DNA of 64,000 bases from TMP-7 sp038212445 (GTDB lineage Bacteria > Acidobacteriota > Terriglobia > Bryobacterales > Bryobacteraceae): the NCBI GenBank assembly GCA_038212445.1, contig JBBQUM010000010.1, positions 62,001 to 126,000 on the forward strand. The letters are read 5' to 3'. The notes under the pieces are model-generated. The model saw only the letters and a program-made list of their open reading frames with translations, had not been told where the DNA came from and did no database searches. Below are positions 8,157 through 16,712 of the stretch, piece by piece. Each line of letters opens with the position of its first letter. The stretch's first letter is position 1. A program made the position numbers and the translations under genes.

Positions 8157-9668
8157 TTACTTCTTCGCTGGAGCAGCTGCCGGGGGTGGAGTCTTGCGAA
8201 TCTGCTCGAAGTACTGCTGCACGTACTCGTGATATTCGATCGGCACTTCGTCGCGATTGATTTCGCCGCCCGCCTCGGCGTGAGCCGCGCTCTTGGACGA
8301 GTATTGCGTTTTCAACTGCTGCTTGCCGCCCGACACCTCGACCATTACTTCGCCGGCCATGTCCTTCGCGCGCTTGCCCATGATCTCGCTGATCTTGCCC
8401 ATGGCGTCAAGCTGCTCGGCTTCACGCGCGCTCTTGTCGCCATCCTGCTTGCCGATGCCGCTCTTGGCGTCCTGCGACGCCTTCTGATCAGCATTACGAT
8501 CGCCTGACTTACCCTTGGCGTTCTGCGACTGCTCGTTTTGCGATTGTTCCTGGCCTTGGGGATCCTGTTGATCCGAGCCATTGGACTGCTGCTTGCCGGC
8601 CATCTGGCTCTTCTCGCCCTTGCCTTGCTGCTGTGATTGCGAAGCGTTCTTGGAATCCTGCTGCGAACTTTGCTTGGAGTCGCCGGGCTTCGAACCGGTC
8701 TTCAGCTTGCTCATCATGTTCGACATGGCGTCGCGCATCTTGTCGAGTAACGACGAGTTCTGACCCTGCGATTCCTTACCGCCCTTGGCGTTTGGAGTCT
8801 GCTGACCATTCTGGGGGTTGCCGTCGTTGCCTTCCGGCGGCTGATCGTTCGCCCCTTTGTCAGAGCCTTGCGCGGATGACTTATCGGACTTCTCGTCCCC
8901 GCCAGGTTCGCCTGATTCCTGCTCGTTCTGAGCGCTCGACGCCTTCGACTTGGCACTATCGCTCTCGCCGGAATTGGTGATATCGGGCGAGTTCTGGGCA
9001 CTCAGAGGATCCTTGTTCGGATCGAGGTCGCTCGCCTTAGGATCGGTAACACTGATGCCAAGCTTCTCCAGTTCACTCTCAATCTTCTTTTGCCAGTCAC
9101 TCTTCTTGACGTTAGCGGTTTGAGGATTCGGGAAGAACGTGTCATAGGCAATACGGACCAGCGACGGCCGCAGATCGAGCGACCTTGTGACGCCATAGCG
9201 GAGCGCGAAGATCCCGAGCGCGACGGCTGCCAGGCCGCCGGCCGCGTACAAAGCCTTCGGCATCGTGAATGGAAAGACGGTGGTCAGATTGACGCTACGG
9301 ACAACGCTTTCAGCCTGGTTGCGCTGCAATGCCAGCAGTTCAGGATTGATAGTGCGCCGGCTGTTCTCGAAGTGATAAGCGGTGGAGACGGTGTCTTTGC
9401 AGTCGAGCGTGTGATCGATCTGCTGCGCCAGGACGTAACGGGACGGCAGATCCCGGAAAACACGCCACAGTCCGAAGCCCAGGCTGCCCGCGAACAGAAT
9501 TACGAGCCAGTACCAGTCGAGGATTTGGGTTCCGGCAAGCATGAGGAGCACGGCACCGGCCATGGCCGCGCCAAGAGCCAGACCGGACTGCTCAGCGATT
9601 CGCAGAGCGAGGTTGCGCCGTCGGGCGCGATCGAGCAGAGCTTCGAGCAGATGGGACTTTTCGGTCAA
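8157..9668 (-). CDS. membrane protein with long disordered Gln/Ser/Lys-rich region
   Basis: The 503-residue product has two close membrane segments near the N-terminus (about 27-70), a third at about 142-162, then roughly 280 residues of low complexity dominated by Q, S, K, D, N and G with repeated short QS, GK and SDK motifs. A more ordered C-terminal part contains AREAEQLDAMGKISEIMGKRAKDM and ends in a Pro/Ala tail. The architecture recalls DUF4175-like membrane proteins, but I cannot assign a family firmly. The gene converges on the ankyrin gene with one base between stops. Function unknown; possibly an envelope scaffold. Confidence 0.75.
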   Translation of the reverse strand: MTEKSHLLEALLDRARRRNLALRIAEQSGLALGAAMAGAVLLMLAGTQILDWYWLVILFAGSLGFGLWRVFRDLPSRYVLAQQIDHTLDCKDTVSTAYHFENSRRTINPELLALQRNQAESVVRSVNLTTVFPFTMPKALYAAGGLAAVALGIFALRYGVTRSLDLRPSLVRIAYDTFFPNPQTANVKKSDWQKKIESELEKLGISVTDPKASDLDPNKDPLSAQNSPDITNSGESDSAKSKASSAQNEQESGEPGGDEKSDKSSAQGSDKGANDQPPEGNDGNPQNGQQTPNAKGGKESQGQNSSLLDKMRDAMSNMMSKLKTGSKPGDSKQSSQQDSKNASQSQQQGKGEKSQMAGKQQSNGSDQQDPQGQEQSQNEQSQNAKGKSGDRNADQKASQDAKSGIGKQDGDKSAREAEQLDAMGKISEIMGKRAKDMAGEVMVEVSGGKQQLKTQYSSKSAAHAEAGGEINRDEVPIEYHEYVQQYFEQIRKTPPPAAAPAKK

Positions 9669-9801
9669 AAAAAGCTTCCGTTCCTGATTTCAGTATCCCA
9701 CTGACGGCGTTTCCCCATCCGCGCGCACAAGGACACCTCTATCGCCTTGGACGATCCACGCAACGTGTGTTTCGAATTAACGATAGAATACCATCTTCGC
9801 C

Positions 9802-9839
9802 AAAAAGAGAAAGGCCGCACGGTTCAGTACCGTGCGGCC
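9802..9839 (-). terminator. rho-independent terminator of the TonB receptor gene
   Basis: A perfect 11-bp stem, GGCCGCACGGT (9813-9823) with ACCGTGCGGCC (9829-9839), closes a 5-base loop. Read on the minus strand it is followed by a T-rich run (complement of 9802-9812). It lies about 34 bases past the stop of the TonB receptor gene, in the right orientation. This is the clearest intrinsic terminator in the window. Confidence 0.85.
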
Positions 9840-9872
9840 CGTAGTTACAGAACGATCAAGCTGATCGTGTGG

Positions 9873-12800
9873 TTAGAAGGTGATGCGGAGGCCAGCCTGC
9901 GCGCGGCGGGCAGTGGTGCCGTCGGGCGAAATCTGGGTCTGCAGGATACTGTTGAAAGCGGAGTTGGGAACCAGGGCGACTTTCCCGTTCAACGCTCCGC
10001 TGGTTTGGCGGATCGAGGTGAACTGCTGGGTGACGCGCGGACCCGAGCCGCTGATGATGGTGTGGTTGAACACGTTGAAAGCCTCGAACAACAGGTTCAC
10101 TTTCACGCGTTCGCCGATCGGAAACAGCTTCGAGATACGGGCATCGGTACGGAAGAGCGGACCGATGTCGAGGAACGAAGTGGATTCGAACGGTACACGG
10201 TTCGAGCCGCCCAGTCCGTTCAGTGAAGAAGTGCTGAGCTGTCCGAGCGTGGTGCCGAGGTCAGCGGCGGTGAGTCCGTTCTGAACGCGGATGTTCGGGG
10301 TCAGAGGCTGAGCCGAAGCGTTGATGTTCACAACCGAGAGCTGCCAGCCGTTCACCAGGTATTTCGACGCGAAGTCGGTACCGTGCGAGAACGTCGGCGC
10401 AACTACGGCGTTGATCACGAGCCGATGGCGTTGATCGATCGAGCTCGATCCCTTCTCGCCCTTGAAGTCGCCGTTGAACACGGTGGTCGCGAACGTGGAG
10501 CCGAACAGCGTGTTGCCGCCGCCGCCCTGGTTGTAATCGATGGCGTGCGAGTAGGTGTAGGCGACGTTGCCCTGGAACCAGCTCGAATACCGGCGGGTCA
10601 ACTGGAGAATGCCGGCGTTGTAGTAGCTATTGCCGGCAGACTCGAGAACGAAGATTCCGCCAAAGGCCGGATTGACGCGGCTGGTGTAGATCGGCGTCGT
10701 GTAGCTGCCGGTCTGACTACCGCTCGCATCCAGGATCGGGAACGTGTAGGTGCCGTTGGGCGCGGATGCGTTGGCATCGCGAGTTTGCAAGAGGTGCGCA
10801 CCGCGGCTCCATACGTACGAGACCGTCAGCGTGGTGTTCTTGGCCAGTTCGCGTTCGACGGCGATGTTCGCCTGCTGCGAATACGGATTGCGCCAGGTGT
10901 CGGACGCGTAGAGGATCGTCGAGCTGCCGGCGACATTCGGCTGCGCAGCGAGCGCGTTCGGGAATACGGGTCCGCCGGCCGCGATCAGGGCAGGCGTGCC
11001 GAGTGAATAGCTCGCCTGGTAGACGCCGTTGGTCAGCGCCAGATTCTCAATCGTCGACGTCGTGTACCGGTTGTAGAACATGCCGTAGCCGGCGCGGAAG
11101 ACGGTCTTCGGATTGAAGGCATACGAGATACCGAAACGGGGAGCCGTGGAGACGCCCGTGTTCGGAATGCGATTGGTCTGCGGAACGGCGGGATTGGACA
11201 GGCCAGGCTGCGGAATGGCAGCGTACTCGAAGCGGAGACCAGGAGAAATCGTGAGTTTCGGTGTGATGTGATACTCGTCCTGGAGGAAGAAGGAGACCTC
11301 ATTCATCTGGACGTCAATCACCGGATTTCCGAAAGCCTGCGAATAACTCTGGTAATTTCGGCCATTGGTGGTGTTGCCCGTGAAGTCGGCGGCAAATGCC
11401 GCCAGGGTCGCATAGCTGAAAGTCCCGTAACGATTTGCCAGGCGGCTCACGTAGTCTTCCACGTTGTCGTAGTCGATACCGACCTTGATGTTGTGCTTGC
11501 CGAAGTTCCAGGAGAGGGTGTCAGCTAGCTGGAAGCGCTGTTCGCTCGGATTCAGCCGCGGATAACCGTTGGCAAAACCCGTGTTCGAAATACCGTTCAC
11601 GGTCAGCGTGACCGGTCCGAAGGAAGGCAGGAGACTCGGGCTGGCCGGGTCGTACTGGCGATCTTTGAAGTAGCCGAACTTCAGCTCGTTCACAACCGTC
11701 GGCCCAAAAATGCGAGTCCAGCTGGCGCGTCCCGTGCGATCGAACACGTTGGTATCGCCGTTGTTGCCGATAGCGGAACCGTCGGTAAGCGACAGCTGCG
11801 TTTGAATGCCGTTGGGCGAGCGGAAGTCAACGTAATTGAGACTGAAGCTGAAGCTGTCCTTCTCGTTCGGCCGGTAGTCGATCTTGCCGAACATGAGGTT
11901 GACGTCCATGGTGCGAGGAATGAGTTGCGGCTTGATGCGGCTGCTCAGATAGTTCACGGCAGCCGTACATTGCGCTGTGGTCGGGATGAGCGCGGCATTG
12001 GCGGCGGCGTTGCAAGTCGGGCTGCCAAGGTAAGTGCCACTCTTATCGAACAGCCCAGCAGTGTTCGCAACGTTTGACGAAACCGCCGGCGCGTTGCGGC
12101 GCTGCAACTCACCGTTGAAGAAGTAGAACAGTTTGTTCTTCTTGATCGGACCGCCAACGCTCGCGCCGGCCTGGTGCCGCCACTCGGGCGGATTGATGCC
12201 GAGCGAGGTGGGATCTACGGCGTTCAGCGTGCGGTTGCGGAAGAACCAGTACAACGTGCCATGCACGTCGTTTGCGCCTGAGCGCGTTACGGTGTTCACA
12301 ACGCCGCCCGACGCATGTCCGTACTCGGCGAGAAAGTTGGACGAAACCACCTGGAATTCCTGCACCGCGTCCTGCGAAATATTGTAGGAACGAGTGCGGC
12401 CGGCGTTTTCGTCATAGAACGAATTCGTGGTGTCGATACCGTCGGTCTGGAAGGTGTTGCCGCCGGGGTTGCCGCGGAATGAGAGCAAGCCGAAAGCACC
12501 GTCCGTGGTGACTCCGGGCGTCAAGAGTACGAACGAGTCCACGCGGCGGCCATTGATGGGCAGTTCCAGAATCTGTCTCGACGTTACAACTTGGGAGACG
12601 TCGGTCTTAGTGGTATCGACCGTGGTGGCTTCCGCGAGCACTTCCACTTGAGTCGCTGACGACGACACCGCCAGAGCTGCGTTGATGGTGACGGTTTCAC
12701 CTACCGAAACGGTGATGTTGTCCACTTTGTAGGCGCCGAAACCCTGTGACGAGACCGTCACGGTATAACCAGACGCGGGCACCAGCGCCGGAGCGCTGAA

Positions 12801-13007
12801 AGTTCCCGCTGAACTCGTGTCGAGATCGCGTCGAATGCCTTTGGAGCTATTCTCGACTACGACCTTCGCACCGGGTACAACAGCACCGGATGCGTCCTGC
12901 ACCACGCCCGAGATGGTACCGAAGCCCGAACTTTGGGCGAATACCGGAAGGGACAGCGCAAGAAGAATGAGGATGAGGGAAAAGCAGAAAGCTGACTTTC
13001 GAACCAT
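9873..13007 (-). CDS. Oar-like TonB-dependent outer-membrane receptor
   Basis: The start is placed at the ATG ending at 13007 because an AGAGG ribosome site lies seven bases before it; the frame opens nine codons earlier but without a site. The 1044-residue protein has a signal peptide (to about LPVFAQ), a carboxypeptidase-regulatory-like beta domain (about 28-115), a plug domain with NGRRVDSFVLLTPGV, and a long C-terminal beta-barrel ending in the aromatic RITF. This is the large TonB/Oar group greatly expanded in Acidobacteria and thought to import oligosaccharides or peptides. There is no adjacent SusD, TonB or regulator gene, so the ligand is unknown. Confidence 0.92.
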   Translation of the reverse strand: MVRKSAFCFSLILILLALSLPVFAQSSGFGTISGVVQDASGAVVPGAKVVVENSSKGIRRDLDTSSAGTFSAPALVPASGYTVTVSSQGFGAYKVDNITVSVGETVTINAALAVSSSATQVEVLAEATTVDTTKTDVSQVVTSRQILELPINGRRVDSFVLLTPGVTTDGAFGLLSFRGNPGGNTFQTDGIDTTNSFYDENAGRTRSYNISQDAVQEFQVVSSNFLAEYGHASGGVVNTVTRSGANDVHGTLYWFFRNRTLNAVDPTSLGINPPEWRHQAGASVGGPIKKNKLFYFFNGELQRRNAPAVSSNVANTAGLFDKSGTYLGSPTCNAAANAALIPTTAQCTAAVNYLSSRIKPQLIPRTMDVNLMFGKIDYRPNEKDSFSFSLNYVDFRSPNGIQTQLSLTDGSAIGNNGDTNVFDRTGRASWTRIFGPTVVNELKFGYFKDRQYDPASPSLLPSFGPVTLTVNGISNTGFANGYPRLNPSEQRFQLADTLSWNFGKHNIKVGIDYDNVEDYVSRLANRYGTFSYATLAAFAADFTGNTTNGRNYQSYSQAFGNPVIDVQMNEVSFFLQDEYHITPKLTISPGLRFEYAAIPQPGLSNPAVPQTNRIPNTGVSTAPRFGISYAFNPKTVFRAGYGMFYNRYTTSTIENLALTNGVYQASYSLGTPALIAAGGPVFPNALAAQPNVAGSSTILYASDTWRNPYSQQANIAVERELAKNTTLTVSYVWSRGAHLLQTRDANASAPNGTYTFPILDASGSQTGSYTTPIYTSRVNPAFGGIFVLESAGNSYYNAGILQLTRRYSSWFQGNVAYTYSHAIDYNQGGGGNTLFGSTFATTVFNGDFKGEKGSSSIDQRHRLVINAVVAPTFSHGTDFASKYLVNGWQLSVVNINASAQPLTPNIRVQNGLTAADLGTTLGQLSTSSLNGLGGSNRVPFESTSFLDIGPLFRTDARISKLFPIGERVKVNLLFEAFNVFNHTIISGSGPRVTQQFTSIRQTSGALNGKVALVPNSAFNSILQTQISPDGTTARRAQAGLRITF

Positions 13008-13237
13008 TAATTGACCTCTCGAAGGAAGTGTCATGTGCCAACACTACGGACGCACGCTCAAAGGGTACGATGAGCGCAGAACAACTTGCCGTGTGGGGGG
13101 CGCGGCTAAGTCCTCCGGAACCCGCTGAAGCATTTCTTGAGATTCCGATTGAAAACGCTAATTCGTATTGTACCTAAGAACGCGTGTCCGTTCCGTGAAA
13201 ATACGGACAACGAGCGATCACAAATGTGTTCGAACGG

Positions 13238-13612
13238 CTATTTGATCTCAACAATTAGCGGCTGTTCCAGAAACTGGGGTTCCAGCCCGGTTGTGAGGAC
13301 CATGAGTCTTAGGCGTCCTTCTTTTACCTTGGCCGGGATTTTCACGACGAGTTCGGTGTCGGTCTGGGAGATCACCTGGAGCTTATAGTTGTCTTCTCCC
13401 TTGGTGAGGTAGACCTCGGCTACGTTCGCCTTGCTGAGGCTTTCGCCGGTAACCGTAACTGTATCGCCAACCTTGGCTTCGTCGGGGACGACAGTGCGCA
13501 TAATGGGCGTCGGCTTCCACTTCTCGTCTTTGGCGGGCTTGTCGGCGGTACCAGGCGTGCCGGCGAGTAGAACAGTGAGGGTGAACAACGCGATTACAAG
13601 AGACTTGAGCAT
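13238..13612 (-). CDS. small secreted IPT/TIG-domain protein
   Basis: A 124-residue protein with a signal peptide (MLKSLVIALFTLTVLLAG) and one immunoglobulin-like IPT/TIG fold: PIMRTVVPDEAKVGDTVTVTG, the buried GES-LS turn, then strands to the C-terminal PLIVEIK. Such single-domain proteins are common in Solibacter-like genomes and presumably act in the periplasm or at the surface. A strong GGAGG ribosome site precedes the ATG at 13612. The 230-base gap to the TonB gene downstream, which has its own ribosome site and promoter space, suggests a separate transcript. Role unknown. Confidence 0.75.
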   Translation of the reverse strand: MLKSLVIALFTLTVLLAGTPGTADKPAKDEKWKPTPIMRTVVPDEAKVGDTVTVTGESLSKANVAEVYLTKGEDNYKLQVISQTDTELVVKIPAKVKEGRLRLMVLTTGLEPQFLEQPLIVEIK

Positions 13613-13715
13613 CTGAACCTCCGCTTTGGAAAGGTCAGCAATCGATCGCCCAAAAACATCCTTATTGTTTCCTGCGTATTAGCGGGCATCAGCGATGGGT
13701 GTGCGCGCTTTGACG

Positions 13716-14054
13716 CTATCCTTCCGCGTCTTTTGTGTGCGCGTCCGTGCGCAATTCCACCACAGTAGCGCCCCAGCCGCCAGCCTCAGACGGCGCATCA
13801 CTAAATGACAGGACGAAAGGCGTCCTTGCAAGGATCGACCGTACAGTATCGCGCTGCACCCCTATTCCCCGGCCGTGAATGATCCGAATAAAGGTAAAGC
13901 GTAGAGCATGAACTTCCTCGAGATAAGCCTCGACAACGGCCTTCACGTCACGCGGCGGAACGCTATGCAGATCGAAAGTGTCCGTAATCTCTATGCGAAC
14001 AATACCGTAGTCCAGATTACTATCGGTGTCGAAAATGGGTGGATCGTGTCGCAC
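13716..14054 (-). CDS. Smr-domain protein
   Basis: A 112-residue stand-alone Smr domain with both defining motifs: FDLH at 27-30 and HGRG at 60-63, in the spacing typical of the family. Smr domains are nucleic-acid nicking or binding modules (the C-terminal part of MutS2, and small stand-alone proteins). The start is a GTG at 14054. The gene diverges from the gene at 14190 across a 135-base gap. DNA or RNA as target cannot be decided. Confidence 0.85.
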   Translation of the reverse strand: MRHDPPIFDTDSNLDYGIVRIEITDTFDLHSVPPRDVKAVVEAYLEEVHALRFTFIRIIHGRGIGVQRDTVRSILARTPFVLSFSDAPSEAGGWGATVVELRTDAHTKDAEG

Positions 14055-14189
14055 GAGAACTCTAGACCTAGAATAGACACCTTAGTTCCGGTTGTACAGA
14101 TCTCCACGACTCTCCCAAATCGAGACTTAGGACGTCTGAAACCCGGAGATCCGTCATTATAATCGGGACTGAACTGAGGGTCGGCAGTC

Positions 14190-15176
14190 GTGTCGATGGT
14201 TTGCCAACTTTGTGATCGAAAAATCGGACCGTTCCGCCGCCTGGTGGACCGCGAGTTTTGCTGCGCGGAGCACCGGGTGGAAGCGCGCACGTGTCTCGAT
14301 CGTACGCTGGCCGACATTGACGACGGCGTAGACGAGCGGTGGTCGGTTGCTCGCTCACGCCGGGGAGCGCGTTCCAATTCACCTTCAGCGCAAACTGCTT
14401 CCGTTCTCCTGCTCGTGGTCGCCGCCGTACTGATTCTGGCGACCTTGAGTTTTTCCGGCGGCGCCACGACTTCTTTCGCGTTTTCTGCTCCATCCACCCG
14501 CCCGGCAAGCAGCTCGGGTTGGGCCGACCGATTTGGCGACACGATCGGTCGCACGCTCCGTAGCCGGACGTCGGCCACCCTGCGGGACGATTTTCGGACC
14601 GGGCTAACGGATTGGGTATCCTCCACTTCGACCAGTATTCGCACCGAGTTTGGCTCGGGTGACTGGAGTTATACGCCTGAAGGGCTGAAGCCGGGAAGGC
14701 TTCGCATTTGGAAGCGGTCCACCGAACTTTCAAACTACGAGCTGGACTTTGTTGGTCAGATCGATCGAAAGAGCATGAGCTGGGCGTACCGCGCGCTCGA
14801 CAGCGGCAACTACTACGGCACGAAGCTGACGATCCTCAAGCCAGGCCCCGGACCAAATGCCGGTCTGGTCCGATACATAATGCTTAACGGACGGGAAATG
14901 GATCGGGTGCAACTACCGCTCCCCATCAGCATCGCGGCCGGGGAGCCGTACCGGGTGCGTGTCAAAGTCAGCGGCGACCACTTCATGACGTCAGTCAACG
15001 GGCAGGTGATCAGTGCATGGAGCGACCAGCGGCTACATCGAGGCGGCGTCGGCTTCTTCAACGAAGAAGGCGAGAGTTCCACGCTCAAATGGGTGAGCTT
15101 GTCGGAACGCGACAGCCTACTCGGCAAGGTAGTTGCTTACTTCTCCCTCCTGCGTATGCCGATGCTTGAAGAGTAA
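14190..15176 (+). CDS. membrane protein with N-terminal Cys cluster and LamG-like domain
   Basis: GTG 14190 is chosen because a GAGGG site lies nine bases upstream; an ATG six bases later is the alternative. The 328 residues comprise a Cys-rich head (C5, C8, C24, C25, H28) resembling a small zinc-binding treble, a charged stretch, one membrane helix at 69-88, and a secreted beta domain (about 125-310) that looks like the concanavalin/LamG-like fold of 3-keto-disaccharide-hydrolase-type proteins (DWSYTPEGLKPG, GVGFFNEEG). A cytoplasmic zinc head and periplasmic sensor-like domain suggest signalling, but no output domain is seen. It precedes the sugar ABC ATPase by 27 bases. Confidence 0.65.
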   Translation: MSMVCQLCDRKIGPFRRLVDREFCCAEHRVEARTCLDRTLADIDDGVDERWSVARSRRGARSNSPSAQTASVLLLVVAAVLILATLSFSGGATTSFAFSAPSTRPASSSGWADRFGDTIGRTLRSRTSATLRDDFRTGLTDWVSSTSTSIRTEFGSGDWSYTPEGLKPGRLRIWKRSTELSNYELDFVGQIDRKSMSWAYRALDSGNYYGTKLTILKPGPGPNAGLVRYIMLNGREMDRVQLPLPISIAAGEPYRVRVKVSGDHFMTSVNGQVISAWSDQRLHRGGVGFFNEEGESSTLKWVSLSERDSLLGKVVAYFSLLRMPMLEE

Positions 15177-15195
15177 TTCATCAAGCTGATATAAA
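15166..15195 (+). promoter_or_regulatory. candidate sigma-70 promoter for the sugar ABC operon
   Basis: TTGAAG at 15166-15171 and TATAAA at 15190-15195 are separated by 18 bases, overlapping the end of the previous gene. The TTG start of the ABC ATPase at 15204 lies only eight bases after the -10, so transcription would begin at or next to the start codon, in line with the absence of a ribosome site. Confidence 0.4.
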
Positions 15196-15203
15196 CTGTT
15201 CGT

Positions 15204-16712
15204 TTGCTCCTCGAGCTGAAGAATATTGAAAAGCGCTTCGGCGGTGTAGCTGCGCTTCGTAGCGGAAATCTGTCGGTTGAGCCCGGTCAAGTACATCTGC
15301 TGATGGGCGAAAACGGCGCCGGCAAGTCCACGCTAATGAAAATCGTGGCCGGCATGCTGCAGTCGGACGGCGGTGAAATGATCTGGCGCGGACAGCCGGC
15401 TCGTTTCCGCAACCCGGCCGAGGCCGCGAGCAACGGGATCGCAATGGTGCACCAGGAATCGTTACTGGCGCCCCACCTGACCATCGCTGAAAACATCTTT
15501 CTAGGCCGCGAGGACACCAGCAGCATCGGCTGGGTGCGCCGCCGGCGGATGACGGAACTGGCCACCCGGCTAATCAACGATCACAACTTCCCATTGAAGG
15601 CGGAGTGGCGTGTCGACCGGCTAAGCCCCGCCGGCAAGCAATTAGTCGAGATCTGCCGCGCGCTGCAGCAGGGCACCAGCCTCCTGATCTTCGACGAGCC
15701 TACATCCTCTCTCTCCGATTCTGAAACTCGCGAAGTTTTCAAGATCGTCAGCCGGCTGCGCGAACGCGGCACCGGCGTCATCTACATCACCCATCGCCTC
15801 GAGGAACTGCGCTCAGTCGGCGACCGCGTGACCGTACTCCGCGACGGCCAGACCGTCCATAGCGGTCCGCTCAGCGAACTGACCACCGCGCAGCTCATTC
15901 ATCACATGGTGGGCCGGGAGGTCAGCGCCATCTACCATCGCGAGTCCATTGCGCCGGGCGCCGAGGTTCTGCGAGTTACCGGCCTCACCGTGAAGCCGCT
16001 GCTCCAGGACATCAGCTTCTCGCTGCGTGCCGGCGAGATTGTGGGCATGGCCGGACTGGTGGGCGCGGGACGCACCGAAACCTGCCGCGCGATCTTCGGT
16101 CTCGATCGCGTCGACTCAGGCGAGTTCGCAATCGATGGCAAAGTGGTGAAGATCGACGGTCCGCGCGACGCCGTCAGACAGGGTATCGCGCTCATCCCTG
16201 AGGACCGCCAGAAGACCGGCCTCGCAACCTCGCTTCCCATCTCCACAAACATCACCATGGCGAGCATGGACATGGTGAGTCGCTTCGGCATCCTCAACCT
16301 CACCACCGAGAAACAGATGTCGACGACGTTCGGTAGCCGTCTGCGGATCAAGATGGACGGTCCCAAGCAATTGGCGGGAAGGCTCAGCGGCGGCAATCAG
16401 CAGAAGGTGGTAATTGCGAAATGGCTGGCCCGGCAGGCGCGCATTTTTCTATTCGACGAGCCGACGCGCGGAATCGATGTTGGGGCGAAGGTTGAGGTTT
16501 TTCAAGTGATGGATGAACTGGCGCGCAATGGCGCGGCGATCCTCATGGTGAGTTCCGAGATGCCGGAATTGCTCCAGGTGGCTGATCGGATCCTGGTTAT
16601 GCGGCAGGGCAAGCTTGCCGGCGAGTTACCCGGGAGGACGACACAAGAGGCGATCATGCGGTTGGCGGCGTTTGAGAAGGAGAGCGGTGTGATTCAGGAG
16701 CCAGCCGAGTGA
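15204..16712 (+). CDS. sugar-type ABC transporter ATPase (RbsA/MglA-like, two domains)
   Basis: A 502-residue double ATPase typical of the monosaccharide (CUT2) family. Domain 1 has Walker A GENGAGKST (35-43) and Walker B LLIFDEPTS; domain 2 has the degenerate loop GLVGAGRTE followed by LSGGNQQKVVIAKWLA and the Walker B IFLFDEPTRGIDVGA. It energises uptake of a sugar, nucleoside or autoinducer-like solute through the permease encoded next. The start is a TTG with no ribosome site and a close upstream -10, suggesting a leaderless mRNA. The stop overlaps the permease start as GTGA. No periplasmic binding protein gene is adjacent, which this family normally needs. Confidence 0.9.
   Translation: MLLELKNIEKRFGGVAALRSGNLSVEPGQVHLLMGENGAGKSTLMKIVAGMLQSDGGEMIWRGQPARFRNPAEAASNGIAMVHQESLLAPHLTIAENIFLGREDTSSIGWVRRRRMTELATRLINDHNFPLKAEWRVDRLSPAGKQLVEICRALQQGTSLLIFDEPTSSLSDSETREVFKIVSRLRERGTGVIYITHRLEELRSVGDRVTVLRDGQTVHSGPLSELTTAQLIHHMVGREVSAIYHRESIAPGAEVLRVTGLTVKPLLQDISFSLRAGEIVGMAGLVGAGRTETCRAIFGLDRVDSGEFAIDGKVVKIDGPRDAVRQGIALIPEDRQKTGLATSLPISTNITMASMDMVSRFGILNLTTEKQMSTTFGSRLRIKMDGPKQLAGRLSGGNQQKVVIAKWLARQARIFLFDEPTRGIDVGAKVEVFQVMDELARNGAAILMVSSEMPELLQVADRILVMRQGKLAGELPGRTTQEAIMRLAAFEKESGVIQEPAE

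Noticed and set aside
13185..13209. Seven-base inverted repeat TGTCCGT/ACGGACA between the IPT/TIG and TonB genes.
   Set aside because: It has an 11-base loop, a competing shorter hairpin and no T-run on either strand, so it is neither a convincing terminator nor a clear operator.
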